From assembly GCA_039105265.1 (NCBI GenBank), contig JAPFFF010000492.1, positions 1-21,552 on the forward strand: 21,552 nt of DNA, given 5' to 3'. Positions 1 through 9,969 of this stretch are shown piece after piece. The position numbers and the translations under genes are program-made. How positions within the stretch are numbered: position 1 is the first letter of the stretch; every line of letters begins with the position of its first letter. Source of the stretch: Tritrichomonas musculus. Its lineage: Eukaryota; Parabasalia; Tritrichomonadida; Tritrichomonadidae. Below the pieces are notes generated by a model. The model was not told the DNA's origin. It ran no database searches and saw only the letters and a program-made list of their open reading frames with translations.

Positions 1-351
1 CTTGGAAGAGAATCGATGCTGCTTGGAAGAGAATCGATGCTGCTTGGAAGAGAATCGTTGTTGTTTGGAAGAGAATCGATGCTGCTTGGAAGAGAATCGA
101 TGCTGCTTGGAAGAGAATCGATGCTGCTTGGAAGAGAATCGATGCTGCTTGGAAGAGAATCGATGCTGCTTGGAAGAGAATCGATGCTGCTTGGAAGAGA
201 ATCGTTGTTGTTTGGGAGATAATCGATGCTGCTTGGAAGAGAATCGATGCTGCTTGGAAGAGAATCGTTGTTGTTTGGAAGAGAATCGTTGTTGTTTGGA
301 AGAGAATCGTTGTTGTTTGGAAGAGAATCGTTGTTGTTTGGAAGAGAATCG

Positions 352-813
352 ATGCTGCTTGGAAGAGAATCGATGCTGCTTGGAAGAGAATCGATGCTGC
401 TTGGAAGAGAATCGTTGTTGTTTGGAAGAGAATCGATGCTGCTTGGAAGAGAATCGATGCTGCTTGGAAGAGAATCGTTGTTGTTTGGAAGAGAATCGTT
501 GTTGTTTGGAAGAGAATCGTTGTTGTTTGGAAGAGAATCGATGCTGCTTGGAAGAGAATCGTTGTTGTTTGGAAGAGAATCGATGCTGCTTGGAAGAGAA
601 TCGATGCTGCTTGGAAGAGAATCGATGCTGCTTGGAAGAGAATCGTTGTTGTTTGGAAGAGAATCGATGCTGCTTGGAAGAGAATCGATGCTGCTTGGAA
701 GAGAATCGTTGTTGTTTGGAAGAGAATCGTTGTTGTTTGGAAGAGAATCGTTGTTGTTTGGAAGAGAATCGATGCTGCTTGGAAGAGAATCGTTGTTGTT
801 TGGAAGAGAATCG
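352..813. repeat. Tandem duplication of an 11-unit (231-bp) block
   Basis: Written as monomer types, 352-582 reads A3 B A2 B3 A B, and 583-813 repeats that order exactly. Both copies match base for base by eye. The second copy ends where the next duplicated block (814-1863) begins. A head-to-tail duplication of whole units with no scar is the classic product of unequal crossover or replication slippage within a satellite. Confidence 0.85.
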
Positions 814-1611
814 ATGCTGCTTGGAAGAGAATCGTTGTTGTTTGGAAGAGAATCGTTGTTGTTTGGAAGAGAATCGTTGTTGTTTGGAAGAGAATCGTTG
901 TTGTTTGGAAGAGAATCGTTGTTGTTTGGAAGAGAATCGTTGTTGTTTGGAAGAGAATCGATGCTGCTTGGAAGAGAATCGATGCTGCTTGGAAGAGAAT
1001 CGTTGTTGTTTGGGAGATAATCGATGCTGCTTGGAAGAGAATCGATGCTACTTGGAAGAGAATCGTTGTTGTTTGGAAGAGAATCGTTGTTGTTTGGAAG
1101 AGAATCGTTGTTGTTTGGAAGAGAATCGTTGTTGTTTGGAAGAGAATCGATGCTGCTTGGAAGAGAATCGTTGTTGTTTGGAAGAGAATCGTTGTTGTTT
1201 GGAAGAGAATCGATGCTGCTTGGAAGAGAATCGATGCTGCTTGGAAGAGAATCGATGCTGCTTGGAAGAGAATCGTTGTTGTTTGGAAGAGAATCGATGC
1301 TGCTTGGAAGAGAATCGATGCTGCTTGGAAGAGAATCGATGCTGCTTGGAAGAGAATCGTTGTTGTTTGGAAGAGAATCGATGCTGCTTGGAAGAGAATC
1401 GATGCTGCTTGGAAGAGAATCGTTGTTGTTTGGAAGAGAATCGTTGTTGTTTGGAAGAGAATCGTTGTTGTTTGGAAGAGAATCGATGCTGCTTGGAAGA
1501 GAATCGTTGTTGTTTGGAAGAGAATCGTTGTTGTTTGGAAGAGAATCGTTGTTGTTTGGAAGAGAATCGATGCTGCTTGGAAGAGAATCGTTGTTGTTTG
1601 GGAGATAATCG

Positions 1612-1632
1612 ATGCTGCATGGAAGAGAATCG
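1612..1632. repeat. A-class monomer with position 8 T to A (first of two)
   Basis: The unit reads ATGCTGCAT at positions 1-9, where normal A has ATGCTGCTT. The only other example is 2998-3018, at the matching place in the second copy of block L. The change creates an ATG on the minus strand and one in the second forward frame (1619). That explains why apparent minus-strand open frames begin here; I do not regard them as genes. Confidence 0.9.
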
Positions 1633-1695
1633 ATGCTACTTGGAAGAGAATCGTTGTTGTTTGGAAGAGAATCGTTGTTGTTTGGAAGAGAATCG

Positions 1696-1716
1696 TTGTT
1701 GTTTAGAAGAGAATCG
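1696..1716. repeat. B-class monomer with position 10 G to A
   Basis: The unit reads TTGTTGTTTA where B normally has TTGTTGTTTG. It lies four units after the position-8 variant at 1612. The same pair, with the same spacing, recurs at 2998 and 3082. A further B unit with this change, at 6757-6777, lies in a different context and may be independent. Confidence 0.9.
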
Positions 1717-2304
1717 TTGTTGTTTGGAAGAGAATCGATGCTGCTTGGAAGAGAATCGTTGTTGTTTGGAAGAGAATCGTTGTTGTTTGGAAGAGAATCG
1801 TTGTTGTTTGGAAGAGAATCGATGCTGCTTGGAAGAGAATCGATGCTGCTTGGAAGAGAATCGTTGTTGTTTGGAAGAGAATCGTTGTTGTTTGGAAGAG
1901 AATCGATGCTGCTTGGAAGAGAATCGTTGTTGTTTGGAAGAGAATCGTTGTTGTTTGGAAGAGAATCGATGCTGCTTGGAAGAGAATCGTTGTTGTTTGG
2001 AAGAGAATCGTTGTTGTTTGGAAGAGAATCGTTGTTGTTTGGAAGAGAATCGTTGTTGTTTGGAAGAGAATCGTTGTTGTTTGGAAGAGAATCGTTGTTG
2101 TTTGGAAGAGAATCGATGCTGCTTGGAAGAGAATCGATGCTGCTTGGAAGAGAATCGTTGTTGTTTGGGAGATAATCGATGCTGCTTGGAAGAGAATCGA
2201 TGCTACTTGGAAGAGAATCGTTGTTGTTTGGAAGAGAATCGTTGTTGTTTGGAAGAGAATCGTTGTTGTTTGGAAGAGAATCGTTGTTGTTTGGAAGAGA
2301 ATCG

Positions 2305-2766
2305 ATGCTGCTTGGAAGAGAATCGTTGTTGTTTGGAAGAGAATCGTTGTTGTTTGGAAGAGAATCGATGCTGCTTGGAAGAGAATCGATGCTGCTTGGA
2401 AGAGAATCGATGCTGCTTGGAAGAGAATCGTTGTTGTTTGGAAGAGAATCGATGCTGCTTGGAAGAGAATCGATGCTGCTTGGAAGAGAATCGATGCTGC
2501 TTGGAAGAGAATCGTTGTTGTTTGGAAGAGAATCGATGCTGCTTGGAAGAGAATCGTTGTTGTTTGGAAGAGAATCGTTGTTGTTTGGAAGAGAATCGAT
2601 GCTGCTTGGAAGAGAATCGATGCTGCTTGGAAGAGAATCGATGCTGCTTGGAAGAGAATCGTTGTTGTTTGGAAGAGAATCGATGCTGCTTGGAAGAGAA
2701 TCGATGCTGCTTGGAAGAGAATCGATGCTGCTTGGAAGAGAATCGTTGTTGTTTGGAAGAGAATCG
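2305..2766. repeat. Tandem duplication of a second 11-unit (231-bp) block
   Basis: Units 2305-2535 read A B2 A3 B A3 B, and 2536-2766 repeat this exactly. The equivalent place in block L copy 1 (1150-1380) has one copy only. The duplication therefore either arose after the 1.05-kb block was duplicated or was lost from the other copy. It has the same 11-unit length as the duplication at 352-813 but a different order of monomer types. Confidence 0.85.
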
Positions 2767-2997
2767 ATGCTGCTTGGAAGAGAATCGATGCTGCTTGGAA
2801 GAGAATCGTTGTTGTTTGGAAGAGAATCGTTGTTGTTTGGAAGAGAATCGTTGTTGTTTGGAAGAGAATCGATGCTGCTTGGAAGAGAATCGTTGTTGTT
2901 TGGAAGAGAATCGTTGTTGTTTGGAAGAGAATCGTTGTTGTTTGGAAGAGAATCGATGCTGCTTGGAAGAGAATCGTTGTTGTTTGGGAGATAATCG

Positions 2998-3018
2998 ATG
3001 CTGCATGGAAGAGAATCG
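2998..3018. repeat. A-class monomer with position 8 T to A (second of two)
   Basis: It is identical to the variant at 1612 and occupies the same position within the second copy of block L, followed by an A' unit at 3019 and the position-10 B variant at 3082. It serves as a diagnostic marker of the duplication. Confidence 0.9.
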
Positions 3019-4362
3019 ATGCTACTTGGAAGAGAATCGTTGTTGTTTGGAAGAGAATCGTTGTTGTTTGGAAGAGAATCGTTGTTGTTTAGAAGAGAAT
3101 CGTTGTTGTTTGGAAGAGAATCGATGCTGCTTGGAAGAGAATCGTTGTTGTTTGGAAGAGAATCGTTGTTGTTTGGAAGAGAATCGTTGTTGTTTGGAAG
3201 AGAATCGATGCTGCTTGGAAGAGAATCGATGCTGCTTGGAAGAGAATCGATGCTGCTTGGAAGAGAATCGTTGTTGTTTGGAAGAGAATCGATGCTGCTT
3301 GGAAGAGAATCGTTGTTGTTTGGAAGAGAATCGTTGTTGTTTGGGAGATAATCGATGCTGCTTGGAAGAGAATCGATGCTGCTTGGAAGAGAATCGTTGT
3401 TGTTTGGAAGAGAATCGTTGTTGTTTGGAAGAGAATCGATGCTGCTTGGAAGAGAATCGATGCTGCTTGGAAGAGAATCGTTGTTGTTTGGAAGAGAATC
3501 GTTGTTGTTTGGAAGAGAATCGTTGTTGTTTGGGAGATAATCGATGCTGCTTGGAAGAGAATCGATGCTGCTTGGAAGAGAATCGATGCTGCTTGGAAGA
3601 GAATCGATGCTGCTTGGAAGAGAATCGTTGTTGTTTGGAAGAGAATCGATGCTGCTTGGAAGAGAATCGATGCTGCTTGGAAGAGAATCGTTGTTGTTTG
3701 GAAGAGAATCGTTGTTGTTTGGAAGAGAATCGATGCTGCTTGGAAGAGAATCGTTGTTGTTTGGAAGAGAATCGATGCTGCTTGGAAGAGAATCGATGCT
3801 GCTTGGAAGAGAATCGATGCTGCTTGGAAGAGAATCGTTGTTGTTTGGAAGAGAATCGTTGTTGTTTGGGAGATAATCGATGCTGCTTGGAAGAGAATCG
3901 TTGTTGTTTGGGAGATAATCGATGCTGCTTGGAAGAGAATCGTTGTTGTTTGGAAGAGAATCGATGCTGCTTGGAAGAGAATCGATGCTGCTTGGAAGAG
4001 AATCGATGCTGCTTGGAAGAGAATCGATGCTGCTTGGAAGAGAATCGTTGTTGTTTGGGAGATAATCGATGCTGCTTGGAAGAGAATCGATGCTGCTTGG
4101 AAGAGAATCGTTGTTGTTTGGAAGAGAATCGATGCTGCTTGGAAGAGAATCGTTGTTGTTTGGAAGAGAATCGTTGTTGTTTGGAAGAGAATCGTTGTTG
4201 TTTGGAAGAGAATCGTTGTTGTTTGGAAGAGAATCGTTGTTGTTTGGAAGAGAATCGTTGTTGTTTGGAAGAGAATCGATGCTGCTTGGAAGAGAATCGT
4301 TGTTGTTTGGGAGATAATCGATGCTGCTTGGAAGAGAATCGTTGTTGTTTGGAAGAGAATCG

Positions 4363-4740
4363 ATGCTGCTTGGAAGAGAATCGATGCTGCTTGGAAGAGA
4401 ATCGTTGTTGTTTGGAAGAGAATCGTTGTTGTTTGGAAGAGAATCGTTGTTGTTTGGAAGAGAATCGTTGTTGTTTGGAAGAGAATCGTTGTTGTTTGGA
4501 AGAGAATCGTTGTTGTTTGGAAGAGAATCGTTGTTGTTTGGAAGAGAATCGATGCTGCTTGGAAGAGAATCGATGCTGCTTGGAAGAGAATCGTTGTTGT
4601 TTGGAAGAGAATCGTTGTTGTTTGGAAGAGAATCGTTGTTGTTTGGAAGAGAATCGTTGTTGTTTGGAAGAGAATCGTTGTTGTTTGGAAGAGAATCGTT
4701 GTTGTTTGGAAGAGAATCGTTGTTGTTTGGAAGAGAATCG
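4363..4740. repeat. Tandem duplication of a 9-unit (189-bp) block A2 B7
   Basis: Two exact head-to-tail copies, at 4363-4551 and 4552-4740, followed by A2 C. The same pair sits at 11314-11691 at the start of higher-order copy 2, so the small duplication is older than the large one. It marks the left edge of the 7-kb repeat as I delimit it. Confidence 0.85.
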
Positions 4741-4824
4741 ATGCTGCTTGGAAGAGAATCGATGCTGCTTGGAAGAGAATCGTTGTTGTTTGGGAGATAA
4801 TCGATGCTGCTTGGAAGAGAATCG

Positions 4825-4845
4825 ATGCTACTTGGAAGAGAATCG
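4825..4845. repeat. A' monomer (position 6 G to A), representative of 11
   Basis: A' reads ATGCTACTT at unit positions 1-9. The eleven copies start at 1045, 1633, 2200, 3019, 4825, 8164, 9361, 11776, 15136, 16333 and 20785. The distribution follows the block and higher-order duplications, so few independent origins are needed. The change gives TAG in one minus-strand frame, and these units are the only interruptions of that frame in the window. Confidence 0.93.
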
Positions 4846-5916
4846 TTGTTGTTTGGAAGAGAATCGTTGTTGTTTGGAAGAGAATCGTTGTTGTTTGGAA
4901 GAGAATCGTTGTTGTTTGGAAGAGAATCGATGCTGCTTGGAAGAGAATCGTTGTTGTTTGGAAGAGAATCGTTGTTGTTTGGAAGAGAATCGATGCTGCT
5001 TGGAAGAGAATCGATGCTGCTTGGAAGAGAATCGATGCTGCTTGGAAGAGAATCGTTGTTGTTTGGAAGAGAATCGTTGTTGTTTGGAAGAGAATCGTTG
5101 TTGTTTGGAAGAGAATCGTTGTTGTTTGGAAGAGAATCGTTGTTGTTTGGAAGAGAATCGTTGTTGTTTGGAAGAGAATCGATGCTGCTTGGAAGAGAAT
5201 CGATGCTGCTTGGAAGAGAATCGATGCTGCTTGGAAGAGAATCGATGCTGCTTGGAAGAGAATCGTTGTTGTTTGGAAGAGAATCGATGCTGCTTGGAAG
5301 AGAATCGATGCTGCTTGGAAGAGAATCGTTGTTGTTTGGAAGAGAATCGTTGTTGTTTGGAAGAGAATCGTTGTTGTTTGGAAGAGAATCGTTGTTGTTT
5401 GGAAGAGAATCGATGCTGCTTGGAAGAGAATCGATGCTGCTTGGAAGAGAATCGATGCTGCTTGGAAGAGAATCGTTGTTGTTTGGGAGATAATCGATGC
5501 TGCTTGGAAGAGAATCGATGCTGCTTGGAAGAGAATCGATGCTGCTTGGAAGAGAATCGTTGTTGTTTGGAAGAGAATCGATGCTGCTTGGAAGAGAATC
5601 GATGCTGCTTGGAAGAGAATCGTTGTTGTTTGGAAGAGAATCGTTGTTGTTTGGAAGAGAATCGATGCTGCTTGGAAGAGAATCGTTGTTGTTTGGAAGA
5701 GAATCGATGCTGCTTGGAAGAGAATCGATGCTGCTTGGAAGAGAATCGTTGTTGTTTGGAAGAGAATCGTTGTTGTTTGGAAGAGAATCGATGCTGCTTG
5801 GAAGAGAATCGATGCTGCTTGGAAGAGAATCGTTGTTGTTTGGAAGAGAATCGATGCTGCTTGGAAGAGAATCGTTGTTGTTTGGGAGATAATCGATGCT
5901 GCTTGGAAGAGAATCG

Positions 5917-5937
5917 ATGCTGCTTAGAAGAGAATCG
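5917..5937. repeat. A-class monomer with position 10 G to A
   Basis: The unit reads ATGCTGCTTA in its first ten positions. It is the second unit of a short A5 C segment. Its only partner is 12889-12909, exactly 6,972 bp away in higher-order copy 2. The corresponding units in the similar segments at 10495 and 19126 are plain A. Confidence 0.9.
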
Positions 5938-6588
5938 ATGCTGCTTGGAAGAGAATCGATGCTGCTTGGAAGAGAATCGATGCTGCTTGGAAGAGAATCG
6001 TTGTTGTTTGGGAGATAATCGATGCTGCTTGGAAGAGAATCGATGCTGCTTGGAAGAGAATCGTTGTTGTTTGGAAGAGAATCGTTGTTGTTTGGAAGAG
6101 AATCGTTGTTGTTTGGAAGAGAATCGTTGTTGTTTGGAAGAGAATCGATGCTGCTTGGAAGAGAATCGATGCTGCTTGGAAGAGAATCGTTGTTGTTTGG
6201 GAGATAATCGATGCTGCTTGGAAGAGAATCGATGCTGCTTGGAAGAGAATCGTTGTTGTTTGGAAGAGAATCGTTGTTGTTTGGAAGAGAATCGTTGTTG
6301 TTTGGAAGAGAATCGTTGTTGTTTGGAAGAGAATCGATGCTGCTTGGAAGAGAATCGATGCTGCTTGGAAGAGAATCGATGCTGCTTGGAAGAGAATCGT
6401 TGTTGTTTGGAAGAGAATCGATGCTGCTTGGAAGAGAATCGATGCTGCTTGGAAGAGAATCGATGCTGCTTGGAAGAGAATCGATGCTGCTTGGAAGAGA
6501 ATCGATGCTGCTTGGAAGAGAATCGTTGTTGTTTGGAAGAGAATCGATGCTGCTTGGAAGAGAATCGATGCTGCTTGGAAGAGAATCG

Positions 6589-6630
6589 ATGCTGTTTGGA
6601 AGAGAATCGATGTTGTTTGGAAGAGAATCG
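6589..6630. repeat. Adjacent A/B hybrid monomers, copy 1
   Basis: Two consecutive units are intermediate between A and B at the three discriminating sites. Positions 1, 4 and 7 are A, C, T in the unit at 6589 (ATGCTGTTT) and A, T, T in the unit at 6610 (ATGTTGTTT), against A, C, C in type A and T, T, T in type B. Plain A units flank them on both sides. No other intermediates exist in the window except the exact copies at 13561 and 13582. Confidence 0.95.
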
Positions 6631-6756
6631 ATGCTGCTTGGAAGAGAATCGTTGTTGTTTGGAAGAGAATCGATGCTGCTTGGAAGAGAATCGTTGTTGT
6701 TTGGAAGAGAATCGTTGTTGTTTGGAAGAGAATCGTTGTTGTTTGGAAGAGAATCG

Positions 6757-6777
6757 TTGTTGTTTAGAAGAGAATCG
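6757..6777. repeat. B-class monomer with position 10 G to A, private to copy 1
   Basis: The corresponding unit in copy 2 (13729-13749) is a normal B. This is one of the very few single-base differences I see between the aligned halves of the higher-order copies, so it either arose after the duplication or was removed from copy 2 by conversion. Confidence 0.88.
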
Positions 6778-7890
6778 ATGCTGCTTGGAAGAGAATCGAT
6801 GCTGCTTGGAAGAGAATCGATGCTGCTTGGAAGAGAATCGTTGTTGTTTGGAAGAGAATCGATGCTGCTTGGAAGAGAATCGATGCTGCTTGGAAGAGAA
6901 TCGTTGTTGTTTGGAAGAGAATCGTTGTTGTTTGGAAGAGAATCGATGCTGCTTGGAAGAGAATCGTTGTTGTTTGGAAGAGAATCGTTGTTGTTTGGAA
7001 GAGAATCGATGCTGCTTGGAAGAGAATCGTTGTTGTTTGGGAGATAATCGATGCTGCTTGGAAGAGAATCGATGCTGCTTGGAAGAGAATCGTTGTTGTT
7101 TGGAAGAGAATCGTTGTTGTTTGGAAGAGAATCGTTGTTGTTTGGAAGAGAATCGTTGTTGTTTGGAAGAGAATCGATGCTGCTTGGAAGAGAATCGATG
7201 CTGCTTGGAAGAGAATCGATGCTGCTTGGAAGAGAATCGTTGTTGTTTGGAAGAGAATCGATGCTGCTTGGAAGAGAATCGATGCTGCTTGGAAGAGAAT
7301 CGATGCTGCTTGGAAGAGAATCGATGCTGCTTGGAAGAGAATCGATGCTGCTTGGAAGAGAATCGATGCTGCTTGGAAGAGAATCGTTGTTGTTTGGGAG
7401 ATAATCGATGCTGCTTGGAAGAGAATCGATGCTGCTTGGAAGAGAATCGTTGTTGTTTGGAAGAGAATCGTTGTTGTTTGGAAGAGAATCGTTGTTGTTT
7501 GGAAGAGAATCGTTGTTGTTTGGAAGAGAATCGATGCTGCTTGGAAGAGAATCGATGCTGCTTGGAAGAGAATCGATGCTGCTTGGAAGAGAATCGTTGT
7601 TGTTTGGAAGAGAATCGATGCTGCTTGGAAGAGAATCGATGCTGCTTGGAAGAGAATCGTTGTTGTTTGGAAGAGAATCGTTGTTGTTTGGAAGAGAATC
7701 GATGCTGCTTGGAAGAGAATCGTTGTTGTTTGGAAGAGAATCGATGCTGCTTGGAAGAGAATCGATGCTGCTTGGAAGAGAATCGATGCTGCTTGGAAGA
7801 GAATCGTTGTTGTTTGGAAGAGAATCGTTGTTGTTTGGGAGATAATCGATGCTGCTTGGAAGAGAATCGTTGTTGTTTGGGAGATAATCG

Positions 7891-8751
7891 ATGCTGCTTG
7901 GAAGAGAATCGATGCTGCTTGGAAGAGAATCGATGCTGCTTGGAAGAGAATCGATGCTGCTTGGAAGAGAATCGTTGTTGTTTAGGAGATAATCGATGCT
8001 GCTTGGAAGAGAATCGATGCTGCTTGGAAGAGAATCGTTGTTGTTTGGAAGAGAATCGTTGTTGTTTGGAAGAGAATCGTTGTTGTTTGGAAGAGAATCG
8101 TTGTTGTTTGGAAGAGAATCGTTGTTGTTTGGAAGAGAATCGATGCTGCTTGGAAGAGAATCGATGCTACTTGGAAGAGAATCGTTGTTGTTTGGAAGAG
8201 AATCGTTGTTGTTTGGAAGAGAATCGTTGTTGTTTGGAAGAGAATCGATGCTGCTTGGAAGAGAATCGATGCTGCTTGGAAGAGAATCGTTGTTGTTTGG
8301 GAGATAATCGATGCTGCTTGGAAGAGAATCGATGCTGCTTGGAAGAGAATCGTTGTTGTTTGGAAGAGAATCGTTGTTGTTTGGAAGAGAATCGTTGTTG
8401 TTTGGAAGAGAATCGTTGTTGTTTGGAAGAGAATCGATGCTGCTTGGAAGAGAATCGATGCTGCTTGGAAGAGAATCGATGCTGCTTGGAAGAGAATCGT
8501 TGTTGTTTGGAAGAGAATCGATGCTGCTTGGAAGAGAATCGATGCTGCTTGGAAGAGAATCGATGCTGCTTGGAAGAGAATCGTTGTTGTTTGGAAGAGA
8601 ATCGTTGTTGTTTGGAAGAGAATCGATGCTGCTTGGAAGAGAATCGTTGTTGTTTGGGAGATAATCGATGCTGCTTGGAAGAGAATCGTTGTTGTTTGGA
8701 AGAGAATCGATGCTGCTTGGAAGAGAATCGATGCTGCTTGGAAGAGAATCG
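7891..8751. repeat. Local duplication with 1,197-bp spacing, member 1 (861 bp)
   Basis: The order A4 C', then A2 B5 A A' B3 A2 C, then A2 B4 A3 B A3 B2 A C, then A B A2 recurs at 9088-9948. Both members appear identical, including C' (7975 and 9172) and A' (8164 and 9361). They diverge at the next unit: B at 8752, and the position-11 A variant at 9949. Copy 2 of the higher-order repeat has the same pair from 14863 and 16060. Confidence 0.87.
7975..8184. repeat. C' to A' marker cassette (first of five)
   Basis: C' is type C with an added position 10 G to A (TTTAGGAGATAA core). Each of the five C' units (7975, 9172, 14947, 16144, 20596) is preceded by A4 and followed 189 bp later by an A' unit (8164, 9361, 15136, 16333, 20785). 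Perfect linkage at a fixed distance shows that a cassette of at least ten units has been copied as one piece. Confidence 0.92.
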
Positions 8752-9087
8752 TTGTTGTTTGGAAGAGAATCGATGCTGCTTGGAAGAGAATCGATGCTGC
8801 TTGGAAGAGAATCGTTGTTGTTTGGAAGAGAATCGTTGTTGTTTGGAAGAGAATCGATGCTGCTTGGAAGAGAATCGTTGTTGTTTGGAAGAGAATCGAT
8901 GCTGCTTGGAAGAGAATCGATGCTGCTTGGAAGAGAATCGATGCTGCTTGGAAGAGAATCGTTGTTGTTTGGAAGAGAATCGATGCTGCTTGGAAGAGAA
9001 TCGATGCTGCTTGGAAGAGAATCGTTGTTGTTTGGAAGAGAATCGATGCTGCTTGGAAGAGAATCGTTGTTGTTTGGGAGATAATCG

Positions 9088-9948
9088 ATGCTGCTTGGAA
9101 GAGAATCGATGCTGCTTGGAAGAGAATCGATGCTGCTTGGAAGAGAATCGATGCTGCTTGGAAGAGAATCGTTGTTGTTTAGGAGATAATCGATGCTGCT
9201 TGGAAGAGAATCGATGCTGCTTGGAAGAGAATCGTTGTTGTTTGGAAGAGAATCGTTGTTGTTTGGAAGAGAATCGTTGTTGTTTGGAAGAGAATCGTTG
9301 TTGTTTGGAAGAGAATCGTTGTTGTTTGGAAGAGAATCGATGCTGCTTGGAAGAGAATCGATGCTACTTGGAAGAGAATCGTTGTTGTTTGGAAGAGAAT
9401 CGTTGTTGTTTGGAAGAGAATCGTTGTTGTTTGGAAGAGAATCGATGCTGCTTGGAAGAGAATCGATGCTGCTTGGAAGAGAATCGTTGTTGTTTGGGAG
9501 ATAATCGATGCTGCTTGGAAGAGAATCGATGCTGCTTGGAAGAGAATCGTTGTTGTTTGGAAGAGAATCGTTGTTGTTTGGAAGAGAATCGTTGTTGTTT
9601 GGAAGAGAATCGTTGTTGTTTGGAAGAGAATCGATGCTGCTTGGAAGAGAATCGATGCTGCTTGGAAGAGAATCGATGCTGCTTGGAAGAGAATCGTTGT
9701 TGTTTGGAAGAGAATCGATGCTGCTTGGAAGAGAATCGATGCTGCTTGGAAGAGAATCGATGCTGCTTGGAAGAGAATCGTTGTTGTTTGGAAGAGAATC
9801 GTTGTTGTTTGGAAGAGAATCGATGCTGCTTGGAAGAGAATCGTTGTTGTTTGGGAGATAATCGATGCTGCTTGGAAGAGAATCGTTGTTGTTTGGAAGA
9901 GAATCGATGCTGCTTGGAAGAGAATCGATGCTGCTTGGAAGAGAATCG
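9088..9948. repeat. Local duplication with 1,197-bp spacing, member 2 (861 bp)
   Basis: Second member of the pair begun at 7891, following a 16-unit stretch (8752-9087) that is not part of the shared order. Its copy-2 equivalent begins at 16060 and remains identical to 16710; there the order changes to A B A C, and the original order resumes with a full A2 B4 segment at 16774. Confidence 0.85.
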
Positions 9949-9969
9949 ATGCTGCTTGAAAGAGAATCG
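9949..9969. repeat. A-class monomer with position 11 G to A (first of two)
   Basis: The unit reads ATGCTGCTTGA at its start. The only other example is 17215-17235, in the fifth place of the matching segment of copy 2. The third higher-order copy has an ordinary A at the equivalent place (21373). Confidence 0.9.

Larger units (their letters stand above)
814..1863. repeat. Block L, copy 1 (1,050 bp, 50 units)
   Basis: It begins A B6 A2 C, then A A' B4 A B2 A3 B A3 B, and continues past a C unit at 1591 into the marker series at 1612-1863. The same order recurs at 1969-3249. Shared rare variants confirm common descent over chance: A' at 1045 and 1633 here against 2200 and 3019, the position-8 variant at 1612 against 2998, and the position-10 G-to-A B variant at 1696 against 3082. 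The two copies are separated by five units (1864-1968). Similarity to the start of the 4804 and 11755 segments (A A' B4 A B2 A3 B) suggests the block shares an origin with part of the 7-kb repeat. Confidence 0.85.
1969..3249. repeat. Block L, copy 2 (1,281 bp, 61 units)
   Basis: This is the second copy of the block at 814-1863, longer by exactly 11 units because of the internal duplication at 2305-2766. Marker units correspond one to one: A' at 2200 and 3019, the position-8 variant at 2998, and the position-10 B variant at 3082. Offset from copy 1 is 1,155 bp before the internal duplication and 1,386 bp after it. The copies diverge at 3250, where this copy continues with a third A unit while copy 1 continues with B2. 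Confidence 0.85.
1..4362. repeat. Left array domain, outside the 7-kb higher-order repeat
   Basis: This stretch uses the same A, B and C monomers as the rest, but its order of types does not align over kilobases with the region to its right. It carries markers not seen elsewhere: the position-8 T-to-A variant at 1612 and 2998, and closely spaced A' units at 1045, 1633, 2200 and 3019. From 3355 to 4362 the order is irregular, with short C-to-C intervals of 2, 7, 9, 12 and 16 units. There is no gene or non-repeat sequence. The boundary at 4362/4363 is where alignment to the second higher-order copy begins, so it is defined by comparison and not by a physical junction sequence. Confidence 0.8.

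Noticed and set aside
1048-3006. Minus-strand open frames of about 190 and 267 codons rich in Arg-Phe-Ser-Ser-Lys-Gln
   Set aside because: They start only because the position-8 variant supplies a minus-strand ATG (1618-1620, 3004-3006) and end at the TAG in A' units. They are shadows of the repeat.
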